Shown here piece after piece: positions 9,106 to 17,147 of a stretch of 64,000 nt of DNA. Made by a program: the position numbers and the translations under genes. Below the pieces are notes generated by a model. It saw only the letters and a list, made by a program, of their open reading frames with translations, was not told the DNA's origin and made no database searches. This DNA comes from Betaproteobacteria bacterium UBA2592. Its GTDB lineage: Bacteria; Pseudomonadota; Gammaproteobacteria; Burkholderiales; Rhodocyclaceae. The stretch spans positions 6,720-70,719 of the forward strand of contig DDKS01000020.1 of NCBI GenBank assembly GCA_002340095.1. The letters are read 5' to 3'. Numbering within the stretch: the first letter of the stretch is position 1; each line of letters begins with the position of its first letter.

Positions 9106-10317
9106 ATGACGGTTCCGACGCCCATGCATCCTTCCCCGACCCCGCCGGCCGCGGAAACCCCGGCCTCTTACGCATCCGCCGTTCCCGCCCGGGGCCGCCG
9201 CTGGCCCTGGATCGCCGGCGGCCTGCTGCTGGCCCTGCTGCTGGGCGGTTTCGTGGCTTTCCAGGTGGCCGTGCACCTGCTCAAGGAACAGATTGTTGCG
9301 GCCCTGGGACCGCGGGGCGAGGTGCGGGAACTGAAAGTGGGGCTGACCGGGGTGGAAATCCTCGGCCTGCGCCTGCCGGCCGACCCCGCTTCCGGCAAGG
9401 GCGCCTGGCCGGCGCCCGACCTGCTGCGCGCCGAGCGCATCCTCGTGGTGCCTTCCGTGACCGATCTGCTCGGCGCCCGGGTGGTGCTCGACAGCATCCG
9501 CATCGAGGGGGCCTATCTTTCCATCCTGCGCACCCGGGCCGGGCGGGTGCAGGTGCTGCCTTCCCTGACCGAGGCCGGGGCGGCCCGGGCGCCGGGCGGG
9601 GAGCCGGGGCAGGAGCAGGACGCGGCCAAGGCCGTGGAGGTGCGCATCGGCCAGGTGGAACTGGTGGACAGCGCCGTGGAGTTCTTCGATGCCTCGGTGC
9701 GCCAGCCGGCCCTGAAGGTGCGGCTGGAGCAGCTCAACGCCCGGGTGGGGCCCCTGGCCTTCCCCGATCTCACGGGCCAGAGCCAGGTGCAGGTGGAGGG
9801 GGTGATCAAGGGCCAGCACCAGGATGGCCAGCTGAATCTGGCCGGCCAGGCGGAGCTGGCCAGCAAGGAGTCGGACCTGAAGACCCGCCTGCGCGGGGTG
9901 GATCTCACCGCCCTGCAGCCCTATCTGATCAAGGCGGCGGAAACCGGGGTGCGGCGCGGCACCCTGGACCTGGACCTGCACACCACGGTGAAGAAGAACC
10001 AGCTGCACGGCCCGGGCACCCTGACCCTGAACCAGCTGGAGCTTTCCAGCAGCGGCAATGCCTTCATGGGCATGCCCAGGAGCGCCGTGGTGGCGATGAT
10101 GAAGGACCGCCAGGGGAAGATCAGCGTCAATTTCGTCCTGTCCGGCAACATCAACGACCCGGGCTTTTCCCTGAACGAGAATCTGATGGGCAAGGTGGGC
10201 TCCGCCGTGGCGGACAGCCTGGGCATCAGCTTCGAAGGGTTGGCGAAGGGGGTGGGCAGCGCCGGCAGCAGCGTTGCCCGGGGCCTGGGGGATTCCCTGG
10301 GCAAGCTGTTCAAGTAG
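9106..10317 (+). CDS. AsmA/DUF748-like membrane-anchored envelope protein
   Basis: The 403-residue protein has a Pro-rich cytoplasmic start, one transmembrane helix at about 32-54 (WPWIAGGLLLALLLGGFVAFQVAV) and a long periplasmic part rich in beta strands. The pattern of short segments such as LKVGLTGVEILGLRLP resembles AsmA-like and DUF748 proteins that span the periplasm and influence outer-membrane lipids. It is shorter than typical AsmA (about 600) or DUF748 (about 1000) proteins. The C-terminus is a Gly/Ser/Leu-rich amphipathic tail. An alternative ATG lies at 9124. It converges on the ABC permease with a 3-bp gap. Function is inferred from fold pattern only. Confidence 0.6.
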   Translation: MTVPTPMHPSPTPPAAETPASYASAVPARGRRWPWIAGGLLLALLLGGFVAFQVAVHLLKEQIVAALGPRGEVRELKVGLTGVEILGLRLPADPASGKGAWPAPDLLRAERILVVPSVTDLLGARVVLDSIRIEGAYLSILRTRAGRVQVLPSLTEAGAARAPGGEPGQEQDAAKAVEVRIGQVELVDSAVEFFDASVRQPALKVRLEQLNARVGPLAFPDLTGQSQVQVEGVIKGQHQDGQLNLAGQAELASKESDLKTRLRGVDLTALQPYLIKAAETGVRRGTLDLDLHTTVKKNQLHGPGTLTLNQLELSSSGNAFMGMPRSAVVAMMKDRQGKISVNFVLSGNINDPGFSLNENLMGKVGSAVADSLGISFEGLAKGVGSAGSSVARGLGDSLGKLFK

Positions 10318-10320
10318 GGC

Positions 10321-11583
10321 TCAGAGCCGGGGTGTGAGGCCGTCGCTCAGGGCGCGGCGGTAGGCCAGTACGGCGGGCAGCAGGCTGGCGGCCAGTCCGG
10401 TCAGGGCCACCGCGCCCAGGAGCTTCAATTCCGCCAGGGTGACGCCCTGGATGGCGAGGGAAAGGCCCAGGCGGGCTTCCAGCAGGGGGCCGGCCGTCCA
10501 GGCCAGCAGCTTGAGGAGCAGCAGGCCCAGGCCCATGCCGGCCAGGGTCACGGCACCCCCTTCCAGGGCCAGCAGGGCAAGGATGTGCCGGGGCCCGGCA
10601 CCAACGGAGCGTAGCACCGCCAGCTCCCGCCGCCGTTCTCCCAGGCTGGCCAGGATCACCGCCACCAGCCCGGCCAGGCCCACCGCCACCACCAGCACGG
10701 AAATGCCGATCAGGGCCTGCTCCACCAGGGCCACCACCCGCCACAGTTCGTCCAGGGCCACCCCGGGCAGCACCGCCAGCAGGGGTTCGTCGGGATAGCC
10801 GTTGATGTGGCGCTGCACCTTGAACACGGCAGCCCGGTTCTTGAGGCCGATCAGGGCGGCGGTGAGGGTCTTGGGGCTCAGGTCGAACTTCTGCACGTGC
10901 TCGGCGGCGATCTGCACCCCGGGCATGGGGGCGCCCCCCTGCCAGTCCAGGTGGATGGCCTCGATGGCCTCCAGGCTCACATGCACCGAATGGTCCACCG
11001 GGGTGCCGGTGGGGGCGAGGATGCCCACCACCGTGAAGGGTTTGTCCCCGTGTTCCGCCACTTTCAGTTCGCCGCTGCCATGGCTCAGGGTGATGGATTC
11101 CCCCAGCCGGTAGCCCAGGCGACGGGCCACTTCGGCGCCCAGCACCGTTTCGAAGATGCCGGCGAAGGGCCGACCCTCGGCCAGTTCCAGGGCGCGGCCC
11201 CGGCCGTAGCGGAAATGCTCGAAGTAGGCGTCGTTGGTGCCGATCACCGGGAAGCCCCGGTGCGAATCCCCCAGGGCGATGGGGATGGTCCAGGCCACGG
11301 CGGGGTGGCGGGTCACGTCCTGGTAGCTGTCCCAGCCGATGTTGTTGGTGGCGCCGCCCATGCGAAAGACGCTGTAGAGCAGCAGCTGCACGGGGCTGGT
11401 GCGGGCGCCCAGGATCAGGTCGGTGCCGGAGACGGACTGGGCGAAGCTGGTCCGGGCCGCCACCCGGCTGCGTTCGACACCCAGGAGCAGGGTGACGGCC
11501 AGGGCGATGGAAAGCAGGGTCAGGCCCAGGGTCAGGCGGCGGTTCCAGGCGCTCAGGAGGGCGATGCGGAGCAGGGCACTCAT
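10321..11583 (-). CDS. FtsX/MacB-type ABC transporter permease
   Basis: The 420-residue permease has an N-terminal transmembrane helix (about 20-40), a large MacB-like periplasmic domain and three C-terminal helices with the FtsX-domain segment VVAVGLAGLVAVILASLGERRRELAVLRSVGA. This is the type VII (mechanotransmission) ABC fold, which does not itself move small solutes across the inner membrane. The start ATG overlaps the ATPase stop by 4 bp, so the two are translationally coupled. With the upstream His-rich DUF2796 gene the set resembles zinc-responsive DUF2796/ABC clusters in Proteobacteria. The substrate is unproven. Confidence 0.88.
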   Translation of the reverse strand: MSALLRIALLSAWNRRLTLGLTLLSIALAVTLLLGVERSRVAARTSFAQSVSGTDLILGARTSPVQLLLYSVFRMGGATNNIGWDSYQDVTRHPAVAWTIPIALGDSHRGFPVIGTNDAYFEHFRYGRGRALELAEGRPFAGIFETVLGAEVARRLGYRLGESITLSHGSGELKVAEHGDKPFTVVGILAPTGTPVDHSVHVSLEAIEAIHLDWQGGAPMPGVQIAAEHVQKFDLSPKTLTAALIGLKNRAAVFKVQRHINGYPDEPLLAVLPGVALDELWRVVALVEQALIGISVLVVAVGLAGLVAVILASLGERRRELAVLRSVGAGPRHILALLALEGGAVTLAGMGLGLLLLKLLAWTAGPLLEARLGLSLAIQGVTLAELKLLGAVALTGLAASLLPAVLAYRRALSDGLTPRL

Positions 11584-12281
11584 GACTGGGCCGCCCGGTT
11601 CAGGGCCGCCAGGGACAGCTCCCGGGTGAAGTGGGGCGCCAGGCGGTGGTCGTGGCTGACGAACAGCAAGGTAGCCGCCTGGGCGGCGCATTCGTGCAGC
11701 AGCAGGTCGAGAAAGTCGTCCTGCCGGTCCGCGTCCAGGGCCGAGGTGGGTTCGTCGGCGATGATCAGTTCGGGCCGGCCGATCAGGGCACGGGCGGCGG
11801 CCACCCGTTGCTGCTGGCCCACGGAAAGCTGGTTGGCGGGCCGCTCCAGCAGCCGGCCTTCGAGCCCGAGGGCTTCCAGCAGGCGGCGGGCTTCGGCCTG
11901 CTCGCTGCCGCCGGTCCGGCGCGCCTCTTCCCGACGGCGGCGGGAAAAGCGGCAGGGCAGCAGCACGTTGTCGAGGACCGGCAGGTAGGGGATCAGGTTG
12001 AACTGCTGGAAGATGAAGCCGATGTGGTCCACCCGGAAGTGATCGCGCCGGCTGCCAGACAGCCGGCCCAGGTCCTGGTCCAGGACGCGGACGGTGCCGG
12101 CTTCGGGCAGATGCACGCCCCCCAGCAGCCCGAGCAGGGTGCTCTTGCCGCTGCCGCTCGGGCCGTGCAGGAAGACCCGCTCCCCGGCCGGGACTTCCAG
12201 CCCGGGAATGTCGAGGCACAGGGGCGCGCCCGCCTGCCAGCGGAAACGCAGCTCCTGCAGGTGGATGGCCAGGGCGGGCAC
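11580..12281 (-). CDS. ABC transporter ATP-binding protein (LolD/MacB family)
   Basis: This 233-residue ATPase shows Walker A GPSGSGKST at about 39-47, a Q-loop (FIFQQFN), the signature LSVGQQQR, Walker B LIIADEPT and the switch His in SHDH. It belongs to the LolD/MacB group that partners FtsX-type permeases. It sits between the DUF2796 gene (4-bp gap) and its permease (4-bp overlap) in a tight three-gene operon transcribed leftward. All catalytic motifs are intact, so it should hydrolyse ATP to drive periplasmic conformational change. Confidence 0.92.
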   Translation of the reverse strand: MPALAIHLQELRFRWQAGAPLCLDIPGLEVPAGERVFLHGPSGSGKSTLLGLLGGVHLPEAGTVRVLDQDLGRLSGSRRDHFRVDHIGFIFQQFNLIPYLPVLDNVLLPCRFSRRRREEARRTGGSEQAEARRLLEALGLEGRLLERPANQLSVGQQQRVAAARALIGRPELIIADEPTSALDADRQDDFLDLLLHECAAQAATLLFVSHDHRLAPHFTRELSLAALNRAAQS

Positions 12282-12285
12282 GGGC

Positions 12286-12822
12286 TTACCAGCTCAGGCG
12301 GGTCTTGCCCGGGGCGAGCCGCTGGGCGGCCTGGCCGGCGGGGGTCGCCAGCTGCACGTCCAGTCGCTTCAGGCGGGGGAAGGCGGTAAACAGTTTCACT
12401 TCCAGGTCCCGGGGCGGGTTGGCACAGGTGAAGCTGAAATCCGCCTCCAGGTCGCCGTGGCTGTCCTGACCGTCCTGACCCGGCAGGGCGGAAACCTGGG
12501 CCGGTTCGGCCTTGCAGCCGGCTGCCGGGCTGAGGGCCAGCAGGGTTTCCGGCGCCTTGAGCCGAGCCAGCATGGCCTCGACCGCCTCTTTTTCTTTTGG
12601 AGTGCGCGGCGCGTGTTCGAAACCGAGCAGGTTGTCCAGGGGGCTTTCCAGGCTGATCTGCACCGTGTTGCCGTGCACAGCCAGCAGCAGCCGGGCCTGG
12701 CCGTGCACGTGGGCGCCGTGGCCCGGGGCGTGCTTGTGTCCGTGGGCCTGGCCATGGGCCAGGGTGGCGCCGGCGGCCAGGGTCAGGCCGGCAGCGAGCA
12801 GGGAGGGCAGCAGGGTCTTCAT
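12286..12822 (-). CDS. DUF2796 (ZrgA-like) periplasmic His-rich protein
   Basis: A signal peptide (about 1-22, cut near ALA-HGQ) leads into a histidine-rich segment with HGQAHGHKHAPGHGAHVHG, then a compact domain with two cysteines and the AFPRLKRLDVQL stretch of DUF2796. Length is 178 residues. The family includes ZrgA of Vibrio zinc-uptake clusters, and the histidine tract points to periplasmic binding of zinc or a similar metal. It is the first gene of the operon with the ABC ATPase and permease. I found no convincing Zur-type palindrome in the 95 bp upstream. Metal identity is inferred. Confidence 0.75.
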   Translation of the reverse strand: MKTLLPSLLAAGLTLAAGATLAHGQAHGHKHAPGHGAHVHGQARLLLAVHGNTVQISLESPLDNLLGFEHAPRTPKEKEAVEAMLARLKAPETLLALSPAAGCKAEPAQVSALPGQDGQDSHGDLEADFSFTCANPPRDLEVKLFTAFPRLKRLDVQLATPAGQAAQRLAPGKTRLSW

Positions 12823-12917
12823 GGTTGGGTTTCCATTTGCGCGGGGGTTGGCAGGCCGTTGCCGGAGCGTGCAAATGCCAAAGGCCGGACGCGCCGGCCA
12901 GCGGGGGCGGAACGGGT

Positions 12918-13226
12918 TTACTGGGTGAGGATCCAGGCGGCCAGCTTGCGTGCCTCGGCGTCGGAAACATTGGCGGAGGGCGGCATGGCCATGCTGCCCC
13001 AGACGCCCGTGCCGCCCTTCAGGATCTTGCCCTGGAGATAGGTCTCGGCATCCTTCTGGCCTTTGTACTTGGCGGCGATGTCCTTGTAGGATGGGCCGAT
13101 CAGCTTCTTGTCCATGGCATGGCAGCCCATGCAGTTCTTGGAGGTGGCAAGGCCCACATCGGCCTGGGCCATCAGGGGCAGCAGGGGGGAGGACAGGGCC
13201 AGCAGCAGGCGGGGCAGGGGTTTCAT
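12918..13226 (-). CDS. Small periplasmic c-type cytochrome (c8/c551 type)
   Basis: This 102-residue protein has a cleavable signal peptide (about 1-22), a single CMGCH heme site just after the mature N-terminus and a probable axial Met in the segment SMAMPPSANVSDAEARKLAAWIL. That layout is class I cytochrome c8, the small soluble carriers that feed cytochrome oxidases or denitrification enzymes. It is transcribed alone, 95 bp upstream of the DUF2796 operon and divergent from the bacteriohemerythrin gene. The redox partner is unknown. Confidence 0.92.
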   Translation of the reverse strand: MKPLPRLLLALSSPLLPLMAQADVGLATSKNCMGCHAMDKKLIGPSYKDIAAKYKGQKDAETYLQGKILKGGTGVWGSMAMPPSANVSDAEARKLAAWILTQ

Positions 13227-13391
13227 GGGGTGTCTCCGTGTGGTGTGAGGTTCATGTCATTCTGCTGGGATCGCCGGCAGGGTGCAAGCCCGGCCCGGGG
13301 CGGGGCAGCGGAGGGGCTTTTCCTGGGGGCAGGATGATGGCATCCTAGGGCCCAAAGAGGGCTCGAGCCCTGAACGATGGGAGGAAATACC

Positions 13392-13802
13392 GTGTCTGCA
13401 TTCATGCCCTGGTCCGACGAGTTCGTCCTGGGAATCGAGTCCATCGACAGCCAGCACCGCTGGCTGGTGGACGCCACGAACCGCCTTTATGAGCAGATCG
13501 AGAGCCAGAATCCCGATCCCCGGGTGGTGGGTGAGGTGCCGGAAGGACTGGTGGATTACACCATGAACCACTTCATTCTCGAGGAAGACCTGTTTACCCG
13601 CCTCAATTACCCGGAAACCTCGGCCCACAAACAGGAGCATGACCGGTTTACCAATCAGGCCATGAACCTGCTGCTCAATTTTGAAGGGGGCGATCCGGTC
13701 ACGGAAGAGGCCCTGGAATTCCTCAAGGCCTGGCTGATCCATCACATCCTCAAGGTGGACAAGGCTTACGTGCCTTTCCTGAAGGCCAACGGCGTTGTCT
13801 GA
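13392..13802 (+). CDS. Bacteriohemerythrin
   Basis: This 136-residue single-domain hemerythrin has all seven di-iron ligands: His22, His60, Glu64, His79, His83, His118 and Asp123 (numbered from the GTG). It binds oxygen reversibly, and in methanotrophs and other bacteria it supplies or senses O2. The frame is open from ATG 13377, but the GTG at 13392 lies 6 nt after a strong GGGAGGA ribosome site, whereas the ATG overlaps that site, so GTG is the better start. Its 3' end overlaps the convergent phosphoesterase gene by 53 bp. Confidence 0.93.
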   Translation: MSAFMPWSDEFVLGIESIDSQHRWLVDATNRLYEQIESQNPDPRVVGEVPEGLVDYTMNHFILEEDLFTRLNYPETSAHKQEHDRFTNQAMNLLLNFEGGDPVTEEALEFLKAWLIHHILKVDKAYVPFLKANGVV

Positions 13803-14646
13803 ATGGGGCGTCGGCCCCTGCTTCCTGTTCCTGTTTCAGCAAGGGCTGGGGCAGCAGTTCCGGTAAGGGGGAGGCTTGGGACGTTTCCGTTTCGGCAGCC
13901 TTTTCCCGGCTGCCCATGTGCCAGTGCACCAGTTCGAGCCGGCCGTCCTGGTGTTCCACGATGGCCGTGCAGCTATCCACCCAGTCTCCGCAGTTGATGT
14001 AGGTGAGCCCCTGCATTTCCCGGATGGTGGCCCAGTGGATGTGGCCGCAGATCACCCCGTGCAGGCCCCGCTGGCGGACTTCATGGGCTACGGCATCCTC
14101 GAAGTCGAAGATGAAGTTCACTGCCTTCTTCACCTTGCGCTTGGCGTAGCCGGCCAGGGACCAGTAGCCCGGCCGCCGCAGCTTGCGGCGCAGCCAGGAC
14201 AGCATGATGTTGGCCCGTACCAGGATGTTGTAGGCCGCATCCCCCAGGATGGCGATCCACTGGTGGTGGCGGGTGATCTGGTCGAATTCATCCCCGTGCA
14301 CCAGGAGGTAGCGGCGCCCGTCGGCGGCGGTGTGCACCCATTCCCGTTCGATGCGGATGTCGCCAAAGGCGGTCCCTACGTACTCCCGCAGGGCCTCGTC
14401 GTGGTTGCCGGGGATCAGCATCACCCGATCCCCGTGCCGGGCCCGGCGCAGGATTTTCTGCACCACCGTGTTCTGGGCCGAGGTCCAATGGATACCCCGG
14501 CTCATGGCCCAGAAATCGACGATGTCCCCCACCAGATACAGGTAGTCGGAGGGATATTCCTTGAGGAAGTCGAGCAAATGTCCGGCCTGGCAGGCCCGGG
14601 TGCCCAGGTGGATGTCGGAGATGAAGACGGAGCGGACCTGGGGCAT
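13750..14646 (-). CDS. PlcP/LpxH-type metallophosphoesterase (candidate phospholipase C of lipid remodelling)
   Basis: The 298-residue calcineurin-type phosphoesterase shows SDIHLG (11-16), GDIVDFW, GNHDE, HGDEFD and CGHIHWA, the full two-metal site. Automated annotation would probably call it UDP-2,3-diacylglucosamine diphosphatase, but a true LpxH is encoded at 60394-61131. Length, the SDIHLGTR start and the INCGDWVDSCTAIVEH segment fit PlcP, which removes phospholipid head groups to give diacylglycerol in phosphate-starved bacteria. The gene lies 4 bp after a GT4 glycosyltransferase, like plcP next to agt elsewhere. The last 40 residues are a Pro/Gln/Lys-rich tail that reads back over the bacteriohemerythrin gene. 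PlcP function is inference. Confidence 0.72.
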   Translation of the reverse strand: MPQVRSVFISDIHLGTRACQAGHLLDFLKEYPSDYLYLVGDIVDFWAMSRGIHWTSAQNTVVQKILRRARHGDRVMLIPGNHDEALREYVGTAFGDIRIEREWVHTAADGRRYLLVHGDEFDQITRHHQWIAILGDAAYNILVRANIMLSWLRRKLRRPGYWSLAGYAKRKVKKAVNFIFDFEDAVAHEVRQRGLHGVICGHIHWATIREMQGLTYINCGDWVDSCTAIVEHQDGRLELVHWHMGSREKAAETETSQASPLPELLPQPLLKQEQEAGADAPFRQRRWPSGKARKPCPP

Positions 14647-14650
14647 GGGA

Positions 14651-15877
14651 TCAGTCCGGTACGATCTGCAGGAAGGGGGGCTCGCCGGGCAGGCGCTGGT
14701 GGCGCCGCACCACATGCAGGAAGGCCGTTTCCAGGCGCTCGTGGATGCGCTCCCAGTCAATCGGGGCCACCCGTTCCCGGGCCGCCGGCCCCAGTTGCCG
14801 CCGCAGTTCCGGCTCGGCGGCGAGGCGGCGGGCGGCGGCGATGAAGGCGGCTTCATTGCCGGGGGGCGCCAGCAGGCCCGAGTGGCCATCTTCGATCACT
14901 TCGCCTGCGGCGGCACAGCGGTAAGCCACCACCGGCAGGCCGCTGGACATGGCTTCCAGGGTTACATTACCGAAGGTCTCGGTGAGGCTGGGAAAGAGGA
15001 ACAGGTCGCCGGAGGCGTAGTGGCTGGCCAGGTCTTCTCCGGTCCGCATCCCGGCGAAGTGAATCCGGGGGCAGCCCTGGGCCAGGCTCTTGCGGGCTGG
15101 TCCATCGCCCACCAGGATCAGCCGGGCATCGGGACGGACCGACAGGATGGCCTGGAAGGCCCTGAGGGCCAGGGGTAGATTTTTTTCCGGTGCCAGGCGG
15201 CTCACCACCAGCACGGCCAGGTCGTCGGGGCCGAGCCCCCATTCCCGGCGCAGGGCTTCCGAGCGACGGGCCGGATCGAACAGTTTGCGGTCCACGCCCC
15301 GGGCCAGAACCTGGAGATTGGCATAGCCCTGCTTCCCCAGTTCCTGGGCCATTTCCAGGGTGGGCACGAAGGTGGCGGCGGTGCGGTTATGGAAGCGCTT
15401 CAGGTAGCCGGCCACGGCTTGCGTCAGCCAGCCAAAGCCGTAGTGGCGGCTGTAGTGATCGAAGTGGGTGTGAAAGCCCGAGGTCACTGGCAGCTTCAGC
15501 TTTCTCGCGGCGGCCACGGCGGACCAGCCCAGGGGGCCTTCGGTGGCCACATGGACCAGGTCCGGGCGTTGCCGGGACCAGAGCTGGCAGAGCCGGGTCT
15601 GCAGGGGCAAGCCGAAACGCAGGCCACTGTAGCGGGGAATCGGCACCCCGGGCCCCAGGGTTTCCTGGAAGTGCTCCTCCCGGCAGGGGATGTCTCCTTC
15701 ACCCTGGCGCGGGCGCACCACCTGGATGGAGTGTCCCCGGGCCAGGAGTCCTTTGACCATGTGGCCCAGGGTCATGGCAACGCCATTGACCTCCGGGGGG
15801 AAGGTTTCCGTCACCATGGCGACCCGCAGACGGGGCTTCTTGGCCATGTGCCGGATGATGTTGTCGTCTTGGCTCAT
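14651..15877 (-). CDS. GT4 glycosyltransferase (Agt/SqdX-like, candidate diacylglycerol glycosyltransferase)
   Basis: The GT-B protein of up to 408 residues has the GT4 N-terminus TETFPPEVNGVAMTL, a glycosyl-transferases group 1 domain with SRLAPEKNLPLALRAF and the donor-site motif SLTETFGNVTLEAMSSGLPVVAY (E-x7-E). Related enzymes include glycolipid synthases such as SqdX and Agt. The gene lies 4 bp upstream of the PlcP-like phosphoesterase, which would supply its diacylglycerol acceptor. ATG 15877 is annotated; ATG at 15847 (MAKKPRLRVAMV) gives a more typical start and leaves more leader after the Pho-like site. Sugar and acceptor are not readable from sequence. Confidence 0.82.
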   Translation of the reverse strand: MSQDDNIIRHMAKKPRLRVAMVTETFPPEVNGVAMTLGHMVKGLLARGHSIQVVRPRQGEGDIPCREEHFQETLGPGVPIPRYSGLRFGLPLQTRLCQLWSRQRPDLVHVATEGPLGWSAVAAARKLKLPVTSGFHTHFDHYSRHYGFGWLTQAVAGYLKRFHNRTAATFVPTLEMAQELGKQGYANLQVLARGVDRKLFDPARRSEALRREWGLGPDDLAVLVVSRLAPEKNLPLALRAFQAILSVRPDARLILVGDGPARKSLAQGCPRIHFAGMRTGEDLASHYASGDLFLFPSLTETFGNVTLEAMSSGLPVVAYRCAAAGEVIEDGHSGLLAPPGNEAAFIAAARRLAAEPELRRQLGPAARERVAPIDWERIHERLETAFLHVVRRHQRLPGEPPFLQIVPD

Positions 15878-15900
15878 GAAGCCGATGGTGGCGAGCCTGA

Positions 15901-15918
15901 ACGACAGCGGTTTGACGA
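15901..15918 (-). promoter_or_regulatory. Pho-box-like tandem repeat upstream of the GT4/PlcP-like genes
   Basis: On the minus strand TCGTCAA-ACCG-CTGTCGT has the Pho-box geometry of two 7-bp units 11 bp apart. It matches CTGTCAT at 4 of 7 and 6 of 7 positions. A third weaker unit (GCATCAC) sits another 11 bp upstream. It is 23 bp from the annotated ATG. No good -10 hexamer follows, so confidence is limited. Confidence 0.4.
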
Positions 15919-15934
15919 TTTTGTGATGCTTTTC

Positions 15935-16339
15935 TTACCCCAGCAGCACCAGGACCCAGACCAGCATCACATTGAGCAGGCTCACCAGCACGGCGGCACT
16001 ACCGATATCCTTGGCCCGCTTGGCAAGCCGGTGGCTTTCCAGGGAAACCCGGTCCACCACCGCTTCGATGGCGGAATTGAGCAGTTCCACCACCAGCACC
16101 AGCAGGATGCTGGCCACCATCATCGCCTTGCCCAGGCCGGGCACCGGCAGGAACAGGGCGAGGGGAATCAGCAGGGCGGCCAGCAGCACTTCCTGGCGGA
16201 AGGCGTCTTCGTGCCGGTAGGCTGCCGAGAGTCCGGCCAGGGAGTAATGCAGGGCATTCCAGATCCGGCGCAGGCCGGTTTTGCCCTTGTAGGGGCTTTC
16301 CTGGTGGGGGCTTTCCGTTCCCAGGGGAGGCAGGGTCAC
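15935..16339 (-). CDS. dgkA: Diacylglycerol kinase, prokaryotic DgkA type
   Basis: This 134-residue inner-membrane protein has three transmembrane helices and the DgkA signature VVELLNSAIEAVVDRVS with the catalytic and metal-binding acidic residues. It phosphorylates diacylglycerol to phosphatidic acid, returning it to phospholipid synthesis. The reading frame extends to 16639, but GTG 16337-16339 follows an AAGGAG ribosome site at 7-nt spacing and removes a non-homologous 100-residue leader. It lies 57 bp upstream of the GT4/PlcP-like pair on the same strand, fitting diacylglycerol turnover. Confidence 0.9.
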   Translation of the reverse strand: MTLPPLGTESPHQESPYKGKTGLRRIWNALHYSLAGLSAAYRHEDAFRQEVLLAALLIPLALFLPVPGLGKAMMVASILLVLVVELLNSAIEAVVDRVSLESHRLAKRAKDIGSAAVLVSLLNVMLVWVLVLLG

Positions 16340-16544
16340 GATTTTTCTCCTTGAGGTAGTGGCAAAGCTGGCCACCCTAGCAGGGAGAGATGGCGGATTT
16401 ATTGTTTTTTCATGACGCCAGGAAAACCATGGGGGAAAAGCCCTTTCAGGCTTGCCCTGAGCCATATTCCGGGTTACAAATGAACCTATCCGGCCAGCCG
16501 CCGCCACCGGACTTTGTGAACGAGCACAACACAGGAGTTCAGAC

Positions 16545-17069
16545 ATGTCAGCCAAAACCAGCAGCAAGAAACCCAGCAGCAAGGCCGCCACCAGCGCTCC
16601 CGCCATCGACATCGGCATCAACGAAAAAGCGCGAGCCAAGATCGTCGAGGGCCTCTCCCATCTGCTGGCCGATACCTACACCTTGTACTTGAAGACCCAC
16701 AACTTCCACTGGAACGTGAAGGGGCCCATGTTCAACACCCTGCACCTGATGTTCGAGACGCAGTACAACGAACTGGCCCTGGCCGTGGACCTGATTGCCG
16801 AGCGCATCCGTGCCCTGGGCTATCCTGCCCCCGGCACCTACAGCGAGTTTGCCAAGCTCACCTGCATTCCCGAACCCAAGGGCGTGCCCAGCGCCGAAGA
16901 AATGATCGTGCAACTGGTGGAAGGCCAGGAGGCCGTGGTGCGTACCGCACGCAACATGTTCCCCGTGGTGGATGCCGCCAGCGATGAGCCCACCGCCGAT
17001 CTGCTCACCCAGCGCATGCAGGTCCATGAAAAGACGGCCTGGATGCTGCGCAGCCTGCTGGATGGCTGA
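16545..17069 (+). CDS. dps: Dps ferritin-like DNA-protecting protein
   Basis: The 174-residue protein has a Lys/Ser-rich flexible N-terminus (about 1-22), typical of DNA-binding Dps. The ferroxidase core carries NFHWNVKGPMF, LHLMFETQYNELALAVDLIAERI and a C-terminal HEKTAWMLRS helix. The dodecamer oxidises and stores iron with peroxide and coats DNA in starvation. AGGAG lies 8 nt before the ATG. A 205-bp gap separates it from the divergent dgkA and must hold both promoters; no confident OxyR or sigma-S site could be assigned by eye. It converges on tpx across a strong hairpin. Confidence 0.96.
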   Translation: MSAKTSSKKPSSKAATSAPAIDIGINEKARAKIVEGLSHLLADTYTLYLKTHNFHWNVKGPMFNTLHLMFETQYNELALAVDLIAERIRALGYPAPGTYSEFAKLTCIPEPKGVPSAEEMIVQLVEGQEAVVRTARNMFPVVDAASDEPTADLLTQRMQVHEKTAWMLRSLLDG

Positions 17070-17092
17070 CTTCCAGCGGCTTTACGCAATTT

Positions 17093-17134
17093 CCATGCAA
17101 AACGGGCGGGGGAATCCCCGCCCGTTTTGCATGG
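17093..17134. terminator. Bidirectional terminator hairpin between dps and tpx
   Basis: A perfect 19-bp inverted repeat (arms 17093-17111 and 17116-17134) surrounds a 4-nt GAAT loop. Each arm contains an A4 or T4 run, so both strands form a GC-rich stem with Us in the 3' arm. It lies between the convergent dps and tpx stop codons and can serve both. Confidence 0.85.
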
Positions 17135-17147
17135 TCTGGCCGCTGTG

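Noticed and set aside
16340..16544. OxyR or Pho site upstream of dps and dgkA
   Set aside because: GCGTCAT-GAAA-AAACAAT has the right spacing but only 8 of 14 matches; too weak to report as a feature.
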